Shown here piece by piece: positions 1 to 11,742 of a DNA stretch of 64,000 nucleotides (position 1 is the first letter of the stretch; every line of letters begins with the position of its first letter). The position numbers and the translations under genes are program-made. The DNA comes from Perognathus longimembris pacificus (lineage: Eukaryota; Chordata; Mammalia; Rodentia; Heteromyidae). Under the pieces are notes generated by a model, which did no database searches, had not been told where the DNA came from, and saw only the letters and a program-made list of their open reading frames with translations. The DNA lies in contig NC_063175.1 of the NCBI RefSeq assembly GCF_023159225.1, positions 4,667,255-4,731,254 on the forward strand. The letters run 5' to 3'.

Positions 1-146
1 AGGATGGAGTGGGTGACACTATTCAAAAGGAAATGTACTCATGACTTGACTTACATAACTGTAACCCCTAAGCACATCACCTTTACAATACTGCCTTACA
101 TGTTAAAGGTAACCCCTCTGTACTTCACTTTGAAAACAAGGGAAAA
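1..146 (+). repeat. Old LINE-1 3'UTR tail (fragment, cut by window edge)
   Basis: The G-rich start, a 'tgacacta..caaaaggaaatgtactc' segment and the 'taactgtaacccct..catcac' end match the tails at 31525, 35795 and 59452. They also share a skeleton with the 3' ends of the better-preserved L1s in this window. The 'gtaacccctctgtacttcactttgaaa' ending occurs twice in diverged form, so the tail is partly duplicated or is two tails in tandem. The left boundary lies outside the window. Confidence 0.6.
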
Positions 147-166
147 AAAGTTTTAAAGAAATTCAT

Positions 167-2123
167 TTGTCCATCCTTTCCTTGATTTGTAGAATTTTTG
201 GTCTTTGTTAAGGAAGTTTCATCCTGTGCCAAGGAGCCCAAGGGTTTCTCCTACTCCTTCTTTTAGTGTTTTCAGGGTGTCTGATTTAATTTCAAGGTAT
301 TTGATCCATTTGGAATTGATTTTGGTGAAGGGTGATTTATAAGGATCTAGTTTTAGTTTGTTGCAAGTGTTGAACCAGTTTTGCCAGCACCATTATGTTA
401 AAGAGGCTATCTTTCTTCCATTCTATTTTTTTAGCACCTTTATCAAAGATTAAGTAGGCATAGTTCTGTGGGTTCATTTCTGGGTCTTCAACTCTGTTCC
501 ATTGGTCTTCAGGCCTGTTCCGGTGCCAATACCAAGCTGTTTTTATTACGATAGCTTTATAATACAGCTTGAAGTTGGGTATTGTAATTCCTTGAGCACT
601 GTTATTTCTGCTTAGGATTGTTTTTCACTATTTGTGGTCTTTTATTGTTCCATATGAATTTCTAGATTGCTTCCTCTATTTCATTAAAAAATGTTGGACG
701 AATGGGACTGCATCAAACCGCAGAGCTTCTGCAGGGCAAAGGACATAGCTCACAAGATAAACAGAAAGCCCTAAGATTGGGAATAGATCTTTAACAGCCA
801 TATAATGGACAAAGGCCTCATATCTAAAATATATGCAGAACTAAAAAAATTACATTCCTCCAAAACAAAACCACAAGGAACCAACGGCACCCTCAACAAG
901 TGGGCTAAAGACTTAAAGAGACTTCTCTGATGAGGAAATGAGAATGGCCAAGAGACATATGAAAAAGTGCTCTACATCACTGGCCATAAAAGAAATGCAA
1001 ATCAAAACAACATTGTGCAAACAGTACAAGAAATGTATCCAATGCCCAACGTATGAAACTGTAACCTCTCTGTACATCAGTTTGATAATAAAAATTTGAG
1101 AAAAAAAAAAACAACATTGAGATTCCACCTCATCCCAGTATGAATGTCCTTTGTCAAGAAAACTAACAATAATAAATTCTGGATGGGATGTGGCCAAAAG
1201 GGAACCCTACTTCATTGTTGGTGGGAATGTAAATTGGTTCAGCCACTCTGAAAAATGGCATGGGATTCCTCAGAAGGCTAAACATAGAGCTCCCCTTTGA
1301 CCCAGCAGCCCCACTTTTGGGCACCTACCCAAAAGACCACAAACAAGAACACACTAAAGCCACCAGCACAACAATGTTAATCGCAGCACAATGTGTCACA
1401 GCTAAAATATGGAACCAACCCAGATGCCCCTCAGTAGATGAATGGATCAGGAAAATGTGGTACATATATACACAAAGGAATTTTATGACTCTATCAGAAA
1501 GAATGACATTGCCCCATTCGTAAGGAAATGGAAGAACTTGGAAAAAATTATACTAAGTGAGGTGAGCCAGACCCAAAGAAACATGGACTCTATGTTTTCC
1601 CTCATAGGGAATAATTAGCACAGGTTTAGGCTAGTCACAGCAGAGGATCACAAGGACCTAATAGCTATGCCCTTATGAACACATAAGATGATGCTAAATG
1701 AAATGAACTCCATGTTATGGAAACGACTGTTATATCACTGTTGTAATTACTTTCAACATGCCATGTTAAACTGTAGCTTCTATTGTTGATGATCCTCTTG
1801 TATCCCCTTCCTGTGGTTGTACCCGCAATATCACTGTATTTCATCTGGTACACTGGATACTATATATACTGATATTAGAACTAGGGAAGTGAAAGTGCAT
1901 ATCAAAATCGAGAGACAAAGGATAAAAAGACAAACGATTCCAAAAGCAATACTTGCAAAACCATTTGGTGTAAACCAACTGAACAACTCATGGAGGGAGA
2001 GGGAAAAGGGGAAGGGGGAGGGAATGAGGAAGGAGGTAACAAGCAGTACAGGAAATGTACCCAAGGCCTAACCTATGAAACTGTAACCTCTCTGTACATC
2101 ACTTTGATAATGAATAAGGAAAA
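167..2123 (+). mobile_element. 5'-truncated, 5'-inverted LINE-1 (twin-priming structure)
   Basis: Bases 167 to about 692 are antisense to L1 ORF2. They correspond to roughly residues 835-1010 of the intact copy at 22569-26396. From about 693 the same element runs in sense orientation from roughly residue 1010 through the Cys-rich end of ORF2 and a 3'UTR with a G-rich polypurine tract near 1995-2035. The two halves meet at almost the same L1 position (the 'ggacaaatggga' region), the classic product of twin priming. A perfect 12-bp duplication, aaagaaattcat, flanks it at 155-166 and 2124-2135. The ORF2 remnants carry stops and frameshifts, including an 87-codon open piece at 1260-1523, so no protein is expected. 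It is interrupted by a second insertion at 1016-1107. Confidence 0.88.
1016..1107 (+). mobile_element. 92-bp LINE-1 3' end nested in the older L1
   Basis: This is a severely 5'-truncated L1. It holds only the terminal 3'UTR (acaagaaatgtatccaatgc through ctgtacatcagtttgataat) and an A-rich tail. It is flanked by a perfect 12-bp duplication aaaacaacattg at 1004-1015 and 1108-1119. The host L1 ORF2 sequence resumes exactly after the second copy. Confidence 0.9.
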
Positions 2124-2135
2124 AAAGAAATTCAT

Positions 2136-3539
2136 GCTTTTTTGAGATACGATCTATCACATTTCATAGTAGTACCATTTTAATTATGTTGAACAGCTCA
2201 CTATTAAAATTTGGTTTCAGAAAAAAATAGTTGAAGTTTCTTGCACTAAGCAACCAGATCTCTCTCGCTGTATGAGAAAGTCACTTTTCAGAGAAGATTC
2301 ATTGTTGTGTTATTCAAAGTATCATTATTAAATGACAAACGGGGAGATTCACTAATTCATGCTAACCCTTGAGTAGACCTTTTTGTAATGGCATTATTTA
2401 TTTTACATTGTCTTCCTCATTATATTTTTATACTTAAAGAGAAATGTTTAGATGATTTATTGTTTTAGAAAGTAGAAATGTCTTACTTTTCCTCTCTGCT
2501 CTTTGATTGCCGCAAGTTAAATTCCCAAATCTTCCGACAGGAGTTCTACATTTGTTAGTGCCAGAATTAATTTCAATTTATTAATTGAATGCTTTTTTAT
2601 ACTTAGTTTCCAAAAGTTTCAAGAATAACTTTATATGGAATAGCAGTTACAGGTTTTGCATGAATTTGTTCCCACTGAAATTCTCAGAAGTGAACATATG
2701 TCTTAAATAATGCATAATTACTATTCCTCATTCACATGTCCCCTTACTGTTCAATTCTCTCATCTTTTCATTGATGAAGTAACAATTTCCAGAATGGATT
2801 TTTCCACTTCCTCTGGATTGCTGTCTACAGCTAAGACCCAGAATTCCAGAGGCATTCTGTACCCCTGACTCACTGCAGAAGCATCAAGGTGAGCTGACTC
2901 AGAATCTCAGCTGAAACTTGAGAATGGTCCTGATTTAGGAGTGGGTCCCAATTACTTGGGGTACAGGCATTTTTAAGGCATTTTTTTCAAAGCTTGTTAC
3001 ACATAAGCATCATTTGGGAAGATTTACAAAGAACAGAATACACACAGATCCTGAGTTAATTGGTCTAGAAGAGGCCCTAAGGACCAACATTCTCAAAGCT
3101 TCCCAGGTAATTCTAGTGTGCAATCATGGCTGCAAACATCTAGTTAGACTTTACCACAAAGGACTTGCCTTGTTCAGTACTGCATGATTTCATCTGTAAG
3201 AACTGTCATTGTTAAGGCAATTTCATAGAGCACCTCATTTGTCATATATCTTTTGAGAATAATGACTGTGAATGAGAAAATTCTCATAGATAAGTAAGCT
3301 TCCCTGCTCAGATATACAACATTCAATCTACTGGTTGGAAATGTAATAAATATATAAATGACTATACTGAGAAGATAAATACTATACTGAGAAATAAATG
3401 AATATACTGAGAAGAGAATACACTTATACTCTGCATTGTCAGGACATGTTTTCCAGGACCACCAAGTCCAGACATGCACAAATCTCCTTTATAATATAGC
3501 ATCCATTTCACTATCATCAGTGTGTTTTACTGTACATTC
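2136..3539. other. Unique AT-rich DNA, nothing recognised
   Basis: No SINE, L1 or coding signal is recognised here. Open frames are short (101 codons at most) and show no family resemblance. Confidence 0.5.
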
Positions 3540-3554
3540 AAAATCATTTCCAGA

Positions 3555-3766
3555 GCTGGGGATATGGCCTAGTGGCAAGAGTGCTTGCCTTGTATACATG
3601 AAGCTCTGGGTTCGATTCCCCAGCAGCACATATTCAGAAAACGGCCAGAGTGGTGCTGTGGCTCAAGTGGCAGAGTGCTAGCCTTGAGCAAAAAAGAAGC
3701 CAGGGACAGTGCTCAGACCCTGAGTCCCAGCCCCAGGACTGGCCAAAAAACAAAAACAAAAACAAC
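3555..3766 (+). mobile_element. ID-type dimeric SINE
   Basis: The tRNA-like head carries pol III box A (tggcctagtgg) and box B (ggttcgattcc). A second ID-like unit (gtggctcaagtggcagagtgc) and an A-rich CAAAAA tail follow. The duplication aaaatcatttccaga (3540-3554) / aaaatcatctccaga (3767-3781) has one mismatch, so this is a moderately old insertion. Confidence 0.92.
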
Positions 3767-4107
3767 AAAATCATCTCCAGAACATTTAGAACAACGTAAA
3801 TGCTACACAATATTTGTTACATCATATCATTTAGGGAACAAAATGTGTGCTTATGTTCAATATGGATACATTTTCCCAAATATTTTCTGTCTATTGTTGG
3901 TTAAAGCTGGGGGTGCAAATAGTTGTCTATATAATAAACATAACAATCTCCTCATATTATCAACATCTGTGTCTATATTATTTAATTAGTGTGATATTTA
4001 TGAAGCTCACTAAATGGTATTAGAGGTTGAACAGATTTTGGAGTGGAGTGAAACTCATTCTATTGTGTATCAATTATTAGTTCTCAGGCTATTAAAAATT
4101 CTGTGTG

Positions 4108-4200
4108 TTTGGGGGGGTTGTTATGGGTGATTGAACCCAGGGCCTCATTCTTACTAGGCAAACATTCTACCACTGGAGTCATGCTCTAAGCTCTATTGCC
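4108..4200 (-). repeat. Degenerate ID-like SINE fragment
   Basis: The reverse complement of gattgaacccagggcctc, followed by 'taggcaaacattctaccactggagtcatg', matches a decayed ID/tRNA-type head. The body has lost its second half. The flanks at 3782-4107 and 4201-4990 show nothing recognisable. Confidence 0.6.
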
Positions 4201-4991
4201 TCTACCTACCAAATAGCAGCAATTACAACTATGTGGTACCACCTCTAGCTTAGAGTTTTGAAATTACTTACATTTACCTATTTCCCTTTGCTTTTGCCCT
4301 TCCTGCTTTTAATATAATGATGTCAACACTGATTATGCTAAAATGACTTCATATAACAAGAAGAATTTGAGCTTGAGAAAATAGATAATTACGCTTATTA
4401 AATCCAGTAGCACAGATGATTTATACTATGAAGACAATGTTAGTGTCCTTTATGTGTACTATGGCTCACTTTACCTTTGCATTTCTTCACTGACTCAATT
4501 ATTTTTCATCACTCCGTTGTTGACAGTTCTAAGTAGGCAGAAATATTTTTTGCTAGGTAAGTAAAATAGTATCATATGAAATGCTAGATGGTATAGTAAA
4601 AGAGGGGTTATTCTGAATGAAAGATGGTTGAAAATTTTGTAATGTGAGATGTCCTGTGTGGGAGGGGAAGCATGCCTTTTCTTCAAGAATACCTACTGAT
4701 GCTAAGACAGGGTCTCCCTGCTTGACAAAACTGCCAACAGAATATTCTGGTGTGAGATCCAGTTGATTGAAAAGTGATCCCAATAAGAGAAAGAGATAGA
4801 AATGTGATAAGAAAGGTTTCATATGGTCCAGAATAAATGAGAGTGACTCACATTCTTTCAACTACCAGTGTCCGTGACCAAAAAATTATACCACATGTAA
4901 TTACTGAACTTACGATCCTTGTTCACTGAAGCATACGGTGCTGGTATTCTCTATTATAATTTTTAATTGTGATTTTATCTCAAGTGAGAGT

Positions 4992-5230
4992 ATCTGGGCG
5001 TTGGTGGCTCCCGCCTGTAATCATAGCTACTCGGGAAGCTAAGATCTGAGGACTAAGATTTAAAGCAGGGATATCCATGAGACTCATAGCTCCACTTAAC
5101 CACTAGAAACCTGGAAATGAAGCTGGGGTTTGAAGTGGCAGAGTGTTACCTTTGAGGGAAAGAGGTCACGGACATCATCCAGATAACCTAGGACCTCAGT
5201 TCCAGCCTCATGATTCACAAAAAAATTATT
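4992..5230 (+). mobile_element. B1(7SL)-ID chimeric SINE
   Basis: It starts with a 7SL/B1-like unit (ggtggctcccgcctgtaatc, agctactcgggaagctaag). It continues into an ID-like unit (gaagtggcagagtg, ggacctcagttccagcctc) and an A-rich tail. The copy is diverged. Confidence 0.85.
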
Positions 5231-5394
5231 TTTTTGTTTTAGCTTGGAAAAGCCCAGAAGTAGCCCTTATTTACCTAGTACATATGTCTATCTCTATCTC
5301 CCAACACTGAGGAATATCAACAATGTTCATGCTAGAAGATCAGTTTAATGTATAAAAATGTGAATTATTTCATATATTTGTTATTTCATGTCTG

Positions 5395-5490
5395 AGAAAT
5401 AACATAAATATATGTAACATATATTTATATATGTTATATAATGTTACATATATAATTATATATGTTACACACACACACACATATATATTA
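5395..5490. repeat. AT-rich palindromic low-complexity tract with short (CA)n
   Basis: Alternating TA words (tatatgttatataatgttacata) run into acacacacacacac and then atatata. The sequence can self-pair. The stretch 5491-6500 on its right holds no recognised feature. Confidence 0.7.
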
Positions 5491-6512
5491 ACCTTGCTCT
5501 CTGGTGATAAATTCCTCTCTTAAATATTCTACCTGTTCTCACTTCCCCAACATCAATGGGTTTCCTCTTTGTGCTAGCTTTTTTTTCCTTAGTCTTGGCT
5601 CAACCAAGAATTCCACGAAATACTTCAGCCAAAACCACCAGCATTATGATATATAAATTCCAAAAATGACACTATGTATTGCTGTTTTTACAGCCACTTG
5701 TGCCTTGTTTTTCATAGAAAAGAAATTGCTTGTTTATAGCAAAATCATACATGAGTCTATTAGAAGTTCTGCACTCTCCATTTTAAAACATGTAAAATTT
5801 CTGTCTATGATAATTTTTAGGTTTCATACAACATGCAGAAGAAAGCTGTCCATCACTACTATATGATAGAACAAACCCTTTTTTTCAACCATGCCTGATC
5901 CCAGAGAGTAGGGGACTTTCTTCTGAGATGGTGGAACTATTACCTCATACCTGTTTTCAGTTACTCACGAATGTAGGTCAACAGTTATTAAGAATATATT
6001 CCATAAGAAAAAATGAAAACCCAGCAGGGGCTAATCAAAAACACTCAAGTGAATTCATATTGACCTTGCATTACACATTAATATTGACTTTTGCCCATGA
6101 GTCACCATGGGTAACATCCTTTGCAGGATCAAATATTCCTGACCAATCACACAAAGCTAGGCCTTTGTTAGTGACATTTCCCATCTATTGAATTACTGCT
6201 GTAACGCACCATATCTTCCATGAATGTTGTGGGAAAACATAAGAGAGTAGATTTTTCTATGAAGGGGGAGTTTATCCCATGTGCACAGGCAGATCACAGA
6301 CAGTTATACTAGACTGCTGGGGTTCTCATGCCTTCACTTCTTTCTCTTCCTGTGGGCTGTTCCTCTTGCCTTTCATGTTGTTCAGACACATCCATTTTAT
6401 CCATAGCCCTAATAGAACATTTATAAAAAGAAGATAGCCTACTGGGAAAAAAGTAGGAGTTTTTAATTATAGTTTGATTATCTGTGTAAATCATCGTCCA
6501 ATCACTTTATTT

Positions 6513-6734
6513 ATTTATTTATTTTTATTCATTTATTTTTATTTTGCCAATCCTGGGGCATGAACTCAGGGACTGAGCACTATCCCTGGCTTCTCTTTGC
6601 TCAAGGCTAGTATTCTACCACTTTAGTCACAATGCCACTTTTGTTTTTTCTGTATATGTGGTGCTGAGAAATCGAACCCAGGGCTTCATGAATATGAGGC
6701 AAGCACTCTACCACTAGGCCATATTCCCAGCACC
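6513..6734 (-). mobile_element. ID-type dimeric SINE
   Basis: The antisense copy reads T-rich tail, gccaatcctggggcatgaactc, then gctcaaggctagtattctacc, then the tRNA-like head ending in gccatattcccagcac. The duplication tcactttattt lies at 6502-6512 and 6735-6745. The tail has become ATTT-repetitive. Confidence 0.9.
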
Positions 6735-6774
6735 TCACTTTATTTTTTTTAAACTGCTTTTTTTTTCTGAGATG

Positions 6775-7530
6775 ATTCACATAACACAAAATTCATCTAT
6801 TTAAGCAGTACTATCAAGGGCTTCTTAACAATTCCAGCCCATGAAAAAGTCACCATAATCTTAGAGCACTTCTATCTCAAAAATATGTCCTATGCACAAT
6901 AAGTATCCATTGCCTCTCATCCTGTCATCCTCAAGGCTCGAACCCTAAGCAGTTAATAATCTGCTTTCCCTGTATACACACATCTTCATTGCAGACAACA
7001 TCTTTTGAATAGAATCACAACATATGTGGTCTCTTATAACTGATTTCTTTAACCCAGTATTAACTTTTTAAGGTTTATCTGTGTTCTGGTATGTATTAGT
7101 AATGCATTCCCATAAAAGGCAGAGACATATTCCACTCATGAATTTTCTTGCTTTATCAATAAATTGGTGGATGATCACTTGTTTCTATATTTGGTAGTAA
7201 TGAATAATGTTTCTGCAAACAAAAGTGCTTAAGTTTTTGTGTGAGTTTATAGTTTGATCCATCCATCCATCCATCCATCCATTCATCCACTCACACACAA
7301 CTGGATTTGTGAGGTTATATAGTTAACATGTTAGATTATTTGTAAAACTTCGACATTATTTTCCAAGGCAACTACACTATTTTACATTCTCAACAGCAGT
7401 CAAAAGTTTAGATTTCTCCAAGTATTCTCAACCCTTTATTTGCTATGCTACAGATTTAATTACTGCATTTAAGTCTTTGTTCATTTTCAAGTGTTTTTAA
7501 TGTATGGTGTGAAACAAATGGTCTGATTTC
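6775..7530 (-). repeat. Ancient L1M-type LINE-1 3' end
   Basis: The antisense wording matches the old mammalian L1 ORF2 C-terminus and 3'UTR: 'gtctcttataactgatttctttaaccc', 'aggtttatctgtgttctggtatgtattagtaatgcattcc', 'tggtagtaatgaataatgtttctgcaaac', 'gtttttgtgtgagtttatag'. It is highly diverged and older than the rodent-specific L1s elsewhere in the window. The subfamily is inferred from memory. Confidence 0.75.
7256..7290. repeat. (ATCC)n microsatellite
   Basis: About eight tandem atcc units with one attc variant. It lies inside the L1M relic. Confidence 0.9.
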
Positions 7531-8029
7531 ACTCAAAATATACTATAATATTTCTCATTCTTTCCCATCACACCTAATCTCTTAAAATGTAAAAATCTAA
7601 AAAAAAAAAAACAAACCTTACTTTCTTGTTTTCCCTGGAAACTGACCAAAGTCATAGTATAGACTGTCAGTTCTTTTCTTCCGAGTTATTTCCTACTTAC
7701 TTGACTTTCTAGACACTCCTCTCTATTTTACTTCCTCCACTTCCAGGACACTTGTGTATGTTCATTTTTTAGTCTATTGTCTTCTAATTACACTTCATCC
7801 AACTTTAAAAGTAATTTTCTTTCTGAATATTTGACTACAAATATGTATGAATGCATGCATCCACAGAAATATATTATGTGAAGGAATGTGTATCTTAAAT
7901 AATTTGTTAAATACATATGAACATAGGCTCCAGTCTCATTATATACTCCAGTTACTTGCTTGCTGGAGTTTAGTGAATAGAATTTCTAACTAGTGAATAA
8001 ATTTTGAGGAACTTATTAGTTCATGCTGA
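7531..8029. other. Unique stretch, nothing recognised
   Basis: AT-rich, with a short A12 run near 7600. No repeat or coding signal. Confidence 0.45.
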
Positions 8030-8262
8030 TGTTTTTTGTTTTAGTTTTGGCATTTTTGTTTGCTTGTTTGAGATAAGGTCTGGTTATATAGGCCAGACTT
8101 GCCTTGAACCTACAATCCTCTGGTCAGGCTCCAGAGTGCTGGGATTAGCAGTATATGCTGATTTATAATCATTTTGAATCATTTGTTTTCTTGGAAGTAC
8201 TGGAGTTTGAACTCAAAGCATCATGCTTGCTATGTAGCTGCTCTACCACTAAAGCCATAAAT
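8030..8262 (-). repeat. Old B1/ID-type SINE relic
   Basis: The antisense 7SL-like words gagataaggtctggttatataggccagacttgccttgaacc and gagtgctgggattagcag are followed by an ID-like antisense piece (gtactggagtttgaactcaaagc, gctctaccactaaagccat). The order is unusual and could be two separate old SINEs. Confidence 0.6.
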
Positions 8263-8587
8263 GTACAAGATGCTTTTTAAGAAATAATAAAAGTTGAAAT
8301 AACATCTTGTCACGAAAGCAGTAGGAGGCTCTTCCCCTTGAAGTGTAATCATCATTTGATTTTGATCCTCTTGCAACTGTCTAATGAAGAAGAATATGAG
8401 TTCAAGAAAGAGGCCCGCTCTGACTTGAAATTATGTACAGTGGACTCCTCAGAATTCAAACATGCCTCAGGTTCCTTCTACCAGAAACAACTGTAATAAA
8501 TGCATAGAATTGCACAGTTTTATTTATCTCAAATTTGCTTCCAGGATTCTCAATGTTCTATTCATAGTGAGATTTCAAAAACCAAAA

Positions 8588-8589
<2 letters not shown>

Positions 8590-8629
<40 letters not shown>
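8590..8629. repeat. (TG)n microsatellite
   Basis: About 20 TG units without interruption. The DNA from 8630 to 9629 on its right shows no recognised repeat or coding signal. Confidence 0.95.
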
Positions 8630-8633
<4 letters not shown>

Positions 8634-9629
8634 CTTTGTACATCAGATCACTAGTAATATTTCTCTGATCATTCTGAAATGTTATCATAAGATTGAAACT
8701 AAAAAACGTTAGTATGTATTCTGAAAGTAAGAACAGTTTGTATGGGTTTTGTGAGGAAAGTTATATGCTATTTGTTCCATGAAAGATGTCTAGCAGAAGT
8801 ATATCTAGTAGATTAGGATATGAGCCATAGAATATTTTTCTATCTTAAAGACAACCTGCTCAGAGAAAGCTTTGTACTAAAAAAAGAGTAACTGTCATTA
8901 CTGTAACTAATCTATTTGAGTTATTTAGTGCTCATTATTTTTTGTGAGCTGTTATCATTTATAATATAATCCAGAGATTTTTCCAGGGATACTGATATAA
9001 TAGGCTTTAGTAGAGGTGGTCATAAAATTATCTCCAGCTCTAGCTTTATAGCTTTATGCATTTTGGCTGTATGAATTTTCATTTGTCCTATAGAGTCAGC
9101 TGTTGCTATTGTTGTTTTATATTTGCTAATGATATTTTCATGACAAATCTATAGTTTTCAAAATACTTCTTCATATTAATGGGCTAATATGTACACAGAA
9201 TGTTATTTTTGCCTTGATACTAACTTCACAGTGAAAAGTTCAAAGGGGACTGTAGTCCTTGTAAGTAAAGCAGAAAAATGTTTTGTCTCTTCCTAGAAAA
9301 ACAAAGGAAAAAAATATTCCGCAACTATGGGCACAGTCGTAAATGCTGGTGCAATCTGGCTGTTTGCACCCACGATACATCCACAGCAGAGGCAGTGGAG
9401 ATAAGGGCTGGGAAAGGAGGGGCTGAGCTAGGAAGCCACACACCTGGATTAAGTGATACTCAGTGCTTTTGGTGTCTTTTGTAGCTACAAGAAACCCACT
9501 AAAATTTCTTCCCATAAAACACAGAACATGTGACTTCACATAGTCACATACATACGTGTCTATTAAATAATAGAAATCCTTAAGCATTCATAGGTTCTTT
9601 TTTTCATTTACACTAAGAAAAAATTAAAA

Positions 9630-9740
9630 AGGGTGACATTGATCAAGGTTCATGGTTCATTGTATTCACATACTACTTCGTTGAAGGTAACTCCTTTGTA
9701 CAACTACTTAAAAATATAACAAAACTTAAAAAATTAAAAA
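9630..9740 (+). repeat. LINE-1-like 3' tail, older family
   Basis: 'ggtgacattgatcaaggttcat', 'ttgtacaactacttaaaaat' resembles the tail at 46255-46405 (agtagcattgatcaagatgcac..cccttgtataactattc). The family assignment is inference from the shared layout with L1 3' ends. Confidence 0.45.
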
Positions 9741-9750
9741 TAAATTGACA

Positions 9751-9963
9751 TCTTTTTTTTTTTTTTTTTTTGGCAGTCCTGGGCCTTGAACTCAAGGCCT
9801 GAGCACTGATCCTGGCTTCTTCCCGCTCAAGGCTAGCACTCTGCCACTTGAGCCACAGCGCCACTTCTGGCTGTTTTCTGTATATGGGGTGCTAGGGAAT
9901 CGAACCCAGGGCCTCATGTATACATGGCAAGCACTCTTGCCACTAGGCCATATCCCCAGTCCC
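9751..9963 (-). mobile_element. ID-type dimeric SINE
   Basis: Complete antisense copy: a poly(T) of about 20, gcagtcctgggccttgaactc, cttcccgctcaaggctagc, and the tRNA-like head ending ccactaggccatatccccagtcc. It is well preserved. The TSD is obscured by the homopolymer. Confidence 0.92.
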
Positions 9964-10868
9964 TCTTTTTTTTAAAATTTACTTATTGTTATTATAAAGG
10001 TGATGTTCAGAGGGGTTATGCAAGTCAGATAATGAGTACACTACTCTTTGAACAGTGTTACCCTGTCCAATAACCTCACTTTGAGGGACTTTAGATACAT
10101 CAAATAGTATGTTTTGACAATGATATCAAGATGATGTAAATACTGTGATAAGATTCTTACTTTTTTAATGAGAAAGACTATGTAGGCTTCTCAAAACCAA
10201 ATGTTGGCTGAACCTTGGTCCAGGGGTGAACTACATAATAGTAAATTTGAGACAGAATTGGAAGTCAGAGAAGTTATTTGGTCTCCCTATAACTGTCAGA
10301 CCACAGTGAGTGCCTATATATTTTAACAATGACTTAAATGGCATTGACATATTTAAATAACATTTTAAATGCTATGGAGAGAGCTAAAACTATTGTGCTA
10401 TTTTTTTCTTACCGAAGCAGACTTTTCTTGTAATGCAGATGAAGTATTATTTCATATCAAATTTACTGATATAATGAAAATTAATTTATTTTGATAAATG
10501 AGGAAACAAGCATACCATTTCAATATTATAGTTTCATTTATTTTATATACTTCATTAACTTTACCAGCTAATTTTATTACTGTTATTTCAACTAACTACC
10601 CTAAATATGGATGTATGTGCATGATTAATTTTTAACCAAAACTTTTATTTATTCATTAAAAAGTAATTTAATTGTAGTTTTCCCAATTTCTTTTCAATTA
10701 TAATGAATAAAATCAAGTTACCATTTTAAGCTTTTTTCTTTCCTACTATATAACTATAATTCTTTGGAAATTTACTTTTTTCACTGATGTTGTCATCTGG
10801 GGTGCCCTGTTTTTCTATTGTTTTTAGCTCCAACATGAACTTCATATTCATGAAGTGAATAATATTTT
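9964..10868. other. Very AT-rich unique DNA
   Basis: Long A/T-dominated sequence with no recognisable repeat, open frame or RNA gene. Confidence 0.5.
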
Positions 10869-10869
10869 T

Positions 10870-11200
10870 TGGTTAATATTGCAGGTCTGACTCCATGGTT
10901 TTGTGCTTGCTAGACTGGTGCTCTATTGCTTGGGCCTTACCCCTGGACCTTTCTGATCTGGTAGTTTTGAGATAGGGTCTCACTTTTGCCTAGGCATGCC
11001 TGTATAATCCTCCTGTTTTTTTTCTCCCCTTCATAGCTGAGATGACTGCTTGTCCTGTGGCACCATGTATTAGTTGAGACAGAGTCCTACAAACTTTTTT
11101 TCCCTGGCTGGCTTCAAAACATGATCCTCCTGATATCCATCTCCACAGTAGCTGGAATTACAGTGATGGGATACCAGCACATAGCCGGACTCTGGCTAAA
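10870..11200 (-). repeat. Old SINE pair (ID-like plus B1-like), antisense
   Basis: The antisense ID-like wording 'gtgcttgctagactggtgctctattgcttgggcc' is followed by 7SL-like antisense 'gagatagggtctcac' and 'ggctggcttcaaaacatgatcctcc..agtagctggaattacagtgatggg'. Strongly diverged. It may represent two insertions. Confidence 0.6.
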
Positions 11201-11396
11201 AAATAAAATATAAATAAAAAGGAAATATATTAGTTATGAAATTAATTGTATAAGTCATTTTTGGATCATCTATTAGCTTTCTGTTTTTCTGATTGGTTTC
11301 TGATTTTCACTTTCTATCATTTGAAATTCCAATACTTGTTCAATACTAATACATATATATTTTATTTATCAAGATGTATACATAAATTAATATGTC

Positions 11397-11434
11397 AAAC
11401 CCTTTGTACAACCCTGGAAACCCTTTGTACAACC
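11397..11434. repeat. Short direct repeat (17-bp unit, twice)
   Basis: aaaccctttgtacaacc occurs at 11397-11413 and 11418-11434 with a 4-bp spacer. The unit resembles the 3' tail words of the L1-like repeat at 9630. Confidence 0.85.
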
Positions 11435-11526
11435 ATTTGAAGATTATTGTAAAATTAATTTGTAAGGGAAACTATACATTTAAATATATAGATATTTATA
11501 ATATATCTTTTAAAATGTATTTAATA

Positions 11527-11742
11527 GCTAGGAGCTGCTGGATCACACCTATAATACTAGCTACTAAGCAGGATGAGATTTCAGGATTGTGGTTCAAAGC
11601 CAGCCTATGCATGAAAGTTCATGAGACTATTGACACCAATTAACTACCAAAAATACAGAAGTAGAGATGTGTCTCAAGTGCTACCTTTGAGCAAAAATGC
11701 TCAGGGACAGTGCCCAGGCCTTGAGTTCATACACAAAAGAGC
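11527..11742 (+). mobile_element. B1(7SL)-ID chimeric SINE
   Basis: 7SL-like half (cacacctataatactagctactaagcagg..gtggttcaaagccagc), then ID-like half (gtgtctcaagtgctacc, ttgagcaaaaatgctcagggacagtgcccaggcc). Diverged copy. Confidence 0.85.

Noticed and set aside
1260..1523. 87-codon frame that looks like a protein end
   Set aside because: It is a surviving piece of L1 ORF2 C-terminus inside the inverted L1 and has no start or promoter.
3555..3640. tRNA gene-like box A/box B sequence
   Set aside because: It is the tRNA-derived head of a SINE; no intact cloverleaf stands alone and the same head recurs across the window.
5928..6191. 87-codon + strand frame as a possible exon
   Set aside because: No recognisable domain, codon pattern or splice context; length is expected by chance in 64 kb.
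7256..7290. CRISPR-like short direct repeats
   Set aside because: Simple (ATCC)n microsatellite without spacers, in vertebrate DNA.
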